A stretch of 64,000 nt of DNA, from assembly GCF_042682785.1 (NCBI RefSeq), contig NZ_JBHUIB010000002.1, positions 1 to 64,000 of the forward strand, in the 5' to 3' direction. This DNA is from Thalassotalea_F euphylliae. GTDB taxonomy: Bacteria; Pseudomonadota; Gammaproteobacteria; Enterobacterales; Alteromonadaceae. This document shows, in pieces, positions 58,689 to 64,000 of the stretch; position 1 is the stretch's first letter, and each line of letters starts with the position of its first letter. Under the pieces are notes generated by a model, which was not told where the DNA came from, did no database searches, and was given only the letters and a program-made list of their open reading frames with translations. Position numbers and translations under genes: made by a program.

Positions 58689-61600
58689 TTAGCCTTTGGA
58701 AATCTCTTCAAGCGGTCGATACTTAACACCGTGAATAATGCAGTAAAGCACAGGCACCACAATCAAGGTAAGTACGGTTGCAACGCCTAAACCGAACATG
58801 ACTACCGCCGCCATCGACTCGAAGAAAGCATCAACGAGCAGCGGCATCATACCGAGAATTGTCGTAATTGCTGCCATACTTACTGGGCGAACACGACTGA
58901 CCGCAGAATCAAATACGGCTTGGTAAGGTTCTTTGCCGTCCGCTAACTCAGAGTTGATTTGGTCGAGCAAAACAATACCGTTTTTCAACAGCATACCCGA
59001 TAAACTGAGCATGCCTAGCAAGGCCATAAAGCCAAATGGCTTGTTAAGTACCAATAGGCCCGAGACGATACCTATTAGCGCTAATGGGACACATGCCCAT
59101 ATGACCAACGGATTCTTAACCGAATTAAACAGGAATATTGTGATCAAGAACATGATCAAATAACCCAAAGGTAGTGACGCAAATATGGCGGAAGATGCAT
59201 CTTTAGAATCAGCATATTCACCGCCCCATTGCATGTCATAACCATCCGGTATTTCGATAGCTTCGACGTCTTTTAATACTCGTGCTCGCAACGATGCAGC
59301 CGTTTCGTCAGAGTCAAACGCAGGGTCCATCATAATGGTGATCATACGTTTTCTGTCTAAACGCATAATAAGCGGATCTTCATATTCAACTTCAGCGGTA
59401 TCGAGCACTTGGCTAATCGGTACTAATTGATTGTAGCGAGGTGACCAAATACGAATAGTGGACGCTGATGTAGAGCGCTCATCTTCAGGAACACGTGCAA
59501 CAATCGGTAGTAACGATGTGCCTTCACGGTATAAGCCGATACTCAAACCAGACAAGTTCATTTGCAAGGTATTGTCGACATCCGCCTTGGTAATACCTAA
59601 ACGACGAGCCTGTGTTTCGTTGAAGTTTGGTACAACGACTTTTGTGCGCTCGCGCCAGTCATGGCGCACGTTGACAGTACCACCCGCGTCACGGAATATT
59701 TTCAGCATTTTGGTAGAAAGGTCGCGCAGTACATCAGGATCGGGGCCTGTAATTTCAACAGCGACTTTAGCCGGCGGCGACGGACCAATTTCTAAACGCT
59801 TAAATTTGGTCAACAGCTCAGGGTATTCTTCGTCTAAATACTTCTGCGCTTTTTGCATTGATGGTATTACCGAGTCGAACTCATCGACGCGAGCAATGAT
59901 TTGTGCATAACTCGCGTAGCTTCGCTCTGCATTGTAGGTCAGCATAAAGCGTTGGGCGCCTCGACCTGTTGTTGACGTGACATGCTCGACAACGTCATAG
60001 GTGAGGATTTCCGCTTCAATTTTTTTGGTAATATCATAGGTATGTCTAATATCGGTACCTTCCGGCATCCATAAGTCAATCAAGAACATTGGGGTTGTTG
60101 AAGGCGGGAAAAACGACTGTTTAACCAAGCCAAAGCCTAACACTGACAATACAAATAAGCCGACAACCGCCGCAATTGTTAGCCCCTTAAAACGCATACA
60201 TACGTTTAAGAAGCCTTTGTAGAAAACGAATATTGCGCCTTTGTATGGGTCATCGTCATCACCGTTTTCACCGTCGCCAATCAGTTTCTTTGGTGTTTCT
60301 TTGAAGAACATATCGGCAAAGAATGGCGTTAACGTAATGGCCGTAATCCAGCTCATGAAGAGTGAAATAAACAGTACCCAGAATAAACTGCCAGCAAACT
60401 CACCCGTTGAGTCAGGCGATAGGCCAATAGGTGCAAATGCCATAATGGCTATGACGGTGGCCCCTAAAAGTGGCCATATGGTTTGTTTAACAATGCCTTT
60501 TGCCGCTTCTAGCTTGGACTGTCCTCGGGCTTGTCCTATGAGTATCCCTTCGACAATAACTATGGCGTTATCAACCAACATACCTAAGGCGATTATCAGT
60601 GCACCTAAGGATATTCGCTGTAAGTCGATGCCATAGAAGCTCATGACTAAGAAGGTACCAAGTACCGTCAAGAAGAGAATCAGGCCAATTAGTACGCCTG
60701 ACTTGAACCCCATAAAGACAAGCAAAACGACGATAACAATAGCCACGGCTTCAATCAGGTTCATCATAAATGATGCCACCGACTTATCTACTTCTTTAGG
60801 CTGATTGTAAATTTCGCCAATCTGAATGCCTGCAGGGCGATATTTTTCTAATTCTTGTAAACGTTTCTCAATTCGTTGACCGACTTCTACAACGTTAACA
60901 CCAAAAGCGAAAGATACACCGATATTGATCGCTTCTTTACCATCGAAGTTGATTAGGTTACTCGGGACCTCGCTGTAACCTTTGCTAATAGAGGCAACAT
61001 CTTTCAGGTAAATTAACTTGCCTGAACCAGGCGAAGAAATAATGAGGTCTTCCAGCTGCTTAACTGATTTAAATTCGCCAGTAGGGTGCAGGTAAATGTA
61101 TTCTGTTCCCGTAGAAATAGCACCCGCAGGTTGCACGGTGTTTTGTGTGCTAAGTGTTTGATAAATATTGCTGGGTGCAATACCAAGCGTTGCTAGTTTG
61201 TTGGCAGAAATATCAATGAAAACGGTCTCTTGTTGTTCGCCAGCGACAGCAACTTTCGATACGCCTTCAATAAGCTCAATATCACGTTTTAAAAAGTCGA
61301 CGTAGTCTGATAAATCTTGGTAATTGAAGCCTTCTCCGGTGACAGCCCACATAATGCCGTATACGTCACCAAAATCATCAATAACCTGTGGTTCACCTAC
61401 GCCAGGAGCAAGTGATGGTTTAAGGTCATTAACCTTTCGGCGCAGTTCATCCCAAATTTGTGGAAGTTCATTAGGGCCGTAAATGTTTTTCATTTCGACC
61501 TTAATTTGCGAAAGACCACGGCTATTGATAGACGTGATCTCCTCAACGTAGGGGAGCGTCATTAGTTGCTTTTCAATAGGGTAGGTGACTTCCTCTTCCA

Positions 61601-61775
61601 CTTGCAATGGCGAGGCGCCAGGATAGCTGGTATTGATCAGCGCTTCTTTTATGGTAAATGCGGGATCTTCTAATTGCCCTAACGAGAAATACGCTTGCGT
61701 ACCACCAATGAGTAGAATAAGCGTGAATACCCAGCTTATTACTTTGTTCTTAATAAAGTATTCAGCGATGTTCAT
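58689..61775 (-). CDS. RND efflux permease (HAE1-type)
   Basis: 1028 aa, twelve transmembrane helices with two large periplasmic loops, typical of AcrB-like proton antiporters. Transmembrane helix 4 has GMLVDNAIVIVEG, so the second Asp of the usual Asp-Asp pair is Asn403; helix 10/11 regions GMLSLSGMLLKNGIVLLDQI and AAITTILGMMPLL are intact. The substrate is unknown. The ATG overlaps the stop of the upstream adaptor by one base. With two adaptor genes in front, the layout is like TriABC of Pseudomonas. No outer-membrane channel gene is seen. Confidence 0.9.
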   Translation of the reverse strand: MNIAEYFIKNKVISWVFTLILLIGGTQAYFSLGQLEDPAFTIKEALINTSYPGASPLQVEEEVTYPIEKQLMTLPYVEEITSINSRGLSQIKVEMKNIYGPNELPQIWDELRRKVNDLKPSLAPGVGEPQVIDDFGDVYGIMWAVTGEGFNYQDLSDYVDFLKRDIELIEGVSKVAVAGEQQETVFIDISANKLATLGIAPSNIYQTLSTQNTVQPAGAISTGTEYIYLHPTGEFKSVKQLEDLIISSPGSGKLIYLKDVASISKGYSEVPSNLINFDGKEAINIGVSFAFGVNVVEVGQRIEKRLQELEKYRPAGIQIGEIYNQPKEVDKSVASFMMNLIEAVAIVIVVLLVFMGFKSGVLIGLILFLTVLGTFLVMSFYGIDLQRISLGALIIALGMLVDNAIVIVEGILIGQARGQSKLEAAKGIVKQTIWPLLGATVIAIMAFAPIGLSPDSTGEFAGSLFWVLFISLFMSWITAITLTPFFADMFFKETPKKLIGDGENGDDDDPYKGAIFVFYKGFLNVCMRFKGLTIAAVVGLFVLSVLGFGLVKQSFFPPSTTPMFLIDLWMPEGTDIRHTYDITKKIEAEILTYDVVEHVTSTTGRGAQRFMLTYNAERSYASYAQIIARVDEFDSVIPSMQKAQKYLDEEYPELLTKFKRLEIGPSPPAKVAVEITGPDPDVLRDLSTKMLKIFRDAGGTVNVRHDWRERTKVVVPNFNETQARRLGITKADVDNTLQMNLSGLSIGLYREGTSLLPIVARVPEDERSTSASTIRIWSPRYNQLVPISQVLDTAEVEYEDPLIMRLDRKRMITIMMDPAFDSDETAASLRARVLKDVEAIEIPDGYDMQWGGEYADSKDASSAIFASLPLGYLIMFLITIFLFNSVKNPLVIWACVPLALIGIVSGLLVLNKPFGFMALLGMLSLSGMLLKNGIVLLDQINSELADGKEPYQAVFDSAVSRVRPVSMAAITTILGMMPLLVDAFFESMAAVVMFGLGVATVLTLIVVPVLYCIIHGVKYRPLEEISKG

Positions 61776-62869
61776 TACAAGGTCTCCCCGCTATTTTTTA
61801 TTGTCACTTCCATATTGGGTTCGAGATACTGCAAGCCCTTGGTCACCACTAAATCACCTGGACGAATATCGCCTTTTACCTCAACCGTGCCCAATGCCGA
61901 AAGGCGAGTCACTAGCACCTTAACCGGCTCTACTTTATTTCCATTAGCTCGCCATACAATGCGTTTAGGTTGTTCGCTGGTGAGTGAGTCAGGCAGTAAT
62001 AGTGCCTCCATTGGCACGACAGAGTGACTAATTTGTTTACGTTCCAGTGATGCTAAATCAAGCGTGATACTACCAGGCATGCCTTGAAGAGCTGGTTTTT
62101 CAGGGTTAAATGGCATTTCGAGTGTGAGTATAAAGTTACGATTTTCGTCGCTAGGCTGTGCCGTATGTTCTTTGTAGTGCCCAATGAAATTATCGTCTGG
62201 GTATGCGTCAAGCTTAACGGGGATTTGCATGTTACGCGCTTCTACGTTGTCACGGTCGATAGCCGCCACCAATGAATCAGGAAGAGTAGCGACAACCTCT
62301 ACCATTTCTCTTTTGTGCATACTGATGGCTGGCGAGCCAATATTAGTGGCTTGATAGTTTTCTACGTGGACGGTAGAAATGATACCGTCAAAAGGTGCGT
62401 GCAGTTCAACGTAATCAAGCTGAATTTTCGCGTATTTCAATGCTGCAGTTGCTTGCTCGTATTGGGCATTAAGCTCGTCAAACGTGCTCTTTGCCATATT
62501 GCCTTGTTCAACCATAGCTTTGGCACGTTGCGCTCTCACTTTTGACAGCTCGACTTTAGCTTTAGCTTCACTGACGGAAAGTTTATAGGTAGTGTCATCA
62601 AGCTTAGCGAGCAAATCACCTTTTTTGACACGCATTCCCTCAGTCGCTATTAATTGGACAATTTCACCGTTGAGCTGAAAGCTTAATGTGGTCAAGTCAC
62701 TTGCTTGAATAACAGCAGGGTAGCTTTGTATGCGGCTAGTTTTTAGTTCAGGCACTTTCTGCACTTCAATGACCGGGGTTTTAGGTGCCGGAAAAGTCAC
62801 TTCACTACATCCTGATAAAAAAAGTGCGGTTCCTAGTACTGTGGCGAAAGATTTGGTTAGCTGTTTCAT
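61775..62869 (-). CDS. RND periplasmic adaptor subunit (second), lipoprotein
   Basis: 364 aa. Lipobox LFLSGCSEV (Cys21). Layout of HlyD/AcrA-type membrane fusion proteins: lipoyl half-motif around SFQLNGEIVQLIATEGMRVKKGDLLAKLD, helical hairpin (about 85-145), second lipoyl half YVELHAPFDGIISTVHVENYQ, beta-barrel and membrane-proximal domain. It links the permease to an outer-membrane channel. Second of two adaptors in the operon, one base before (and overlapping) the permease start. Confidence 0.9.
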   Translation of the reverse strand: MKQLTKSFATVLGTALFLSGCSEVTFPAPKTPVIEVQKVPELKTSRIQSYPAVIQASDLTTLSFQLNGEIVQLIATEGMRVKKGDLLAKLDDTTYKLSVSEAKAKVELSKVRAQRAKAMVEQGNMAKSTFDELNAQYEQATAALKYAKIQLDYVELHAPFDGIISTVHVENYQATNIGSPAISMHKREMVEVVATLPDSLVAAIDRDNVEARNMQIPVKLDAYPDDNFIGHYKEHTAQPSDENRNFILTLEMPFNPEKPALQGMPGSITLDLASLERKQISHSVVPMEALLLPDSLTSEQPKRIVWRANGNKVEPVKVLVTRLSALGTVEVKGDIRPGDLVVTKGLQYLEPNMEVTIKNSGETL

Positions 62870-62870
62870 C

Positions 62871-63920
62871 TTATAATCCTCGTTCCTTCACCCAAGGTTT
62901 TACTTTCGTTGATGCTGTCAGTTCGTTTGCACCTGCGGCAACTATTCTGAAGCCATCTTCAAGTCCAGATATTAGGTTTAAGTTTTCATCAAGTTCCACG
63001 GCACGTTTTTCAACGCCGCCATCGTTATACACCCAAACAAATTGTTGTCCGTTTTCTTCCAAAATAGCTGCTGGCGGAATTTTTTGGATCAGCGCTTTAT
63101 CGCCTAACACTAGGTCAACATAAAGCGTTGCTGCCATGCCCGGTAACAAGTTGAGATCTGCAGGTTGCGGCATGGTGAAAACCACTCGGAATGCGCCTGT
63201 TTCAGAGTCGGCAACTGTTTCTACTTCTTTTAGTGATGCCGTATATTTCTTTTCTAAATCGACAGGAAAAGTAACGCGTTGGGGAGTCTCTCTTACTTTC
63301 GAACGCTGCATTGCGTTAACTAATCGTTCGGGTAGGTTTATCACGATATCAATAGAGTTTTCTGTTTGAATAGACATCACTGGCTGCAAAGCTTGGGCGT
63401 ATTCAAAGTCTTTTAAGTAGGTGGCGGCAATAACACCGTCATAGGGAGCAAAAAGTTGCGTATACTCGAGGTTTGCTTTTGCTTGTTCCAATTCGTTGTA
63501 CCGAACCTGAAGTTCGGTGTTTGTGCTATCGAATTGTTCTCGAGAAATCAGGAAGTCTTTAATTAACGCTTCAGAGCGATCATGTTGCACTTTTGCCAAG
63601 TTGTATGAAGCTTGTTGCGCATCTCTAATTGCTTCGTAGTCTACCGGTACCAATTGTGCTAGCAGTTGACCCGCCTTAACGTCTTCGCCAGAGCGCACCG
63701 AAAATTTGCTAATTTTGCCGGGGACTCGAAATGATAAGTTGGCTTGCTTACTTGATTCAACGCGGGCTGGAAACGAATGCGTTTTGGTATGCATTAAATC
63801 AATTTGTAGTAATCTGACGGGGCGAACGACTTCTTTAGTGACCACTTCCGTTTCACCGCCACATGCTACGACAAACAGCATGACAAACACGCTGGCGATC
63901 GCTTTACGATGCATTTGCAT
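62871..63920 (-). CDS. RND periplasmic adaptor subunit (first), lipoprotein
   Basis: 349 aa. Lipobox FVVACGG (Cys20). LSFRVPGKISKFSVRSGEDVKAGQLLAQL and YTQLFAPYDGVIAATYLKDFE are the two lipoyl half-motifs either side of an alpha hairpin; beta-barrel and C-terminal domains follow. First gene of the adaptor-adaptor-permease operon; 1 bp separates it from the second adaptor. AAAGGAG precedes the ATG. It differs clearly from the second adaptor, so the pair is not a recent duplication. Confidence 0.9.
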   Translation of the reverse strand: MQMHRKAIASVFVMLFVVACGGETEVVTKEVVRPVRLLQIDLMHTKTHSFPARVESSKQANLSFRVPGKISKFSVRSGEDVKAGQLLAQLVPVDYEAIRDAQQASYNLAKVQHDRSEALIKDFLISREQFDSTNTELQVRYNELEQAKANLEYTQLFAPYDGVIAATYLKDFEYAQALQPVMSIQTENSIDIVINLPERLVNAMQRSKVRETPQRVTFPVDLEKKYTASLKEVETVADSETGAFRVVFTMPQPADLNLLPGMAATLYVDLVLGDKALIQKIPPAAILEENGQQFVWVYNDGGVEKRAVELDENLNLISGLEDGFRIVAAGANELTASTKVKPWVKERGL

Positions 63921-63958
63921 TGCATGTACTCCTTTGAAGGTAGAGATGTTTTGTTTTT

Positions 63959-63983
63959 ATTATCTCAGTGTAGTTAAGAGATA
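63959..63983 (-). promoter_or_regulatory. Candidate operator/promoter of the RND operon
   Basis: Inverted arms TATCTC (63961-63966) and GAGATA (63978-63983), 11-nt spacer, lie about 40 bases upstream of the first adaptor ATG. On the minus strand GATAAT (63964-63959), a plausible -10, overlaps one arm. Local regulators of RND operons often bind in this way, but no regulator gene is within the window. Confidence 0.4.
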
Positions 63984-64000
63984 TGACATTTTTCCAACAA

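Noticed and set aside
1..64000. tRNA, rRNA, CRISPR array, prophage or insertion sequence
   Set aside because: Read by eye on both strands, I found no tRNA-like T-arm outside genes, no regularly spaced repeats, and no transposase, phage or integrase gene.

Overview
The window is a piece of a Gammaproteobacterium chromosome, most likely a marine member of the Alteromonadales (Colwellia/Thalassotalea-like). I base this on the gene order map-rpsB-tsf-pyrH-frr-uppS-cdsA-dxr-rseP-bamA-skp-lpxD-fabZ-lpxA-lpxB-rnhB-dnaE-accA-tilS, the DUF3301/DUF3549/YqcC/TruC neighbourhood, the AT-leaning base composition and VCR-like attC sites. The genus cannot be fixed from the sequence alone.

Layout. 1-150: the 3' end of a CsrB/RsmZ-like regulatory RNA with its terminator. 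260-4293: membrane and DUF proteins, yqcC-truC and a small lipoprotein. 4450-9526 (minus strand): map-glnD-dapD, with a DsbA-like gene beside rpsB. 9670-31703 (plus strand): the large housekeeping block for translation, undecaprenyl/phospholipid/isoprenoid precursors, outer-membrane assembly, lipid A, DNA replication, fatty acid synthesis and tRNA modification. It is interrupted by one S41-peptidase-like gene on the opposite strand. 31771-37518: a DAACS symporter, an orphan periplasmic binding protein, a stand-alone astB, and an SPFH plus ribbon-helix-helix operon with a recognisable promoter and operator.

From about 37.5 to 53.5 kb the character changes to an accessory region. It has long non-coding gaps, single-gene units, and several regulator/enzyme modules: LysR-pirin-FMN reductase-DUF2798, NmrA-DUF1772-AraC, glutathionyl-hydroquinone reductase, and exported hydrolases. 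It also holds a gene remnant, imperfect dispersed repeats near both edges, and a small cluster of integron-type cassettes with two clear attC sites but no integrase in view.

53.6-58.6 kb is a divergent polyamine cluster: speA-speB on one strand, and speE with a eukaryotic-type (not SpeD-type) S-adenosylmethionine decarboxylase on the other. Together they would make spermidine from arginine and S-adenosylmethionine. The window ends with an RND efflux operon encoding two tandem lipoprotein adaptors and one permease.

Most noteworthy are the eukaryotic-type AdoMetDC, the integrase-less attC cassette cluster, the CsrB-like RNA, and the SPFH/RHH operon whose palindromic operator sits on the predicted transcription start. 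I saw no tRNA, rRNA, CRISPR array or complete insertion sequence.
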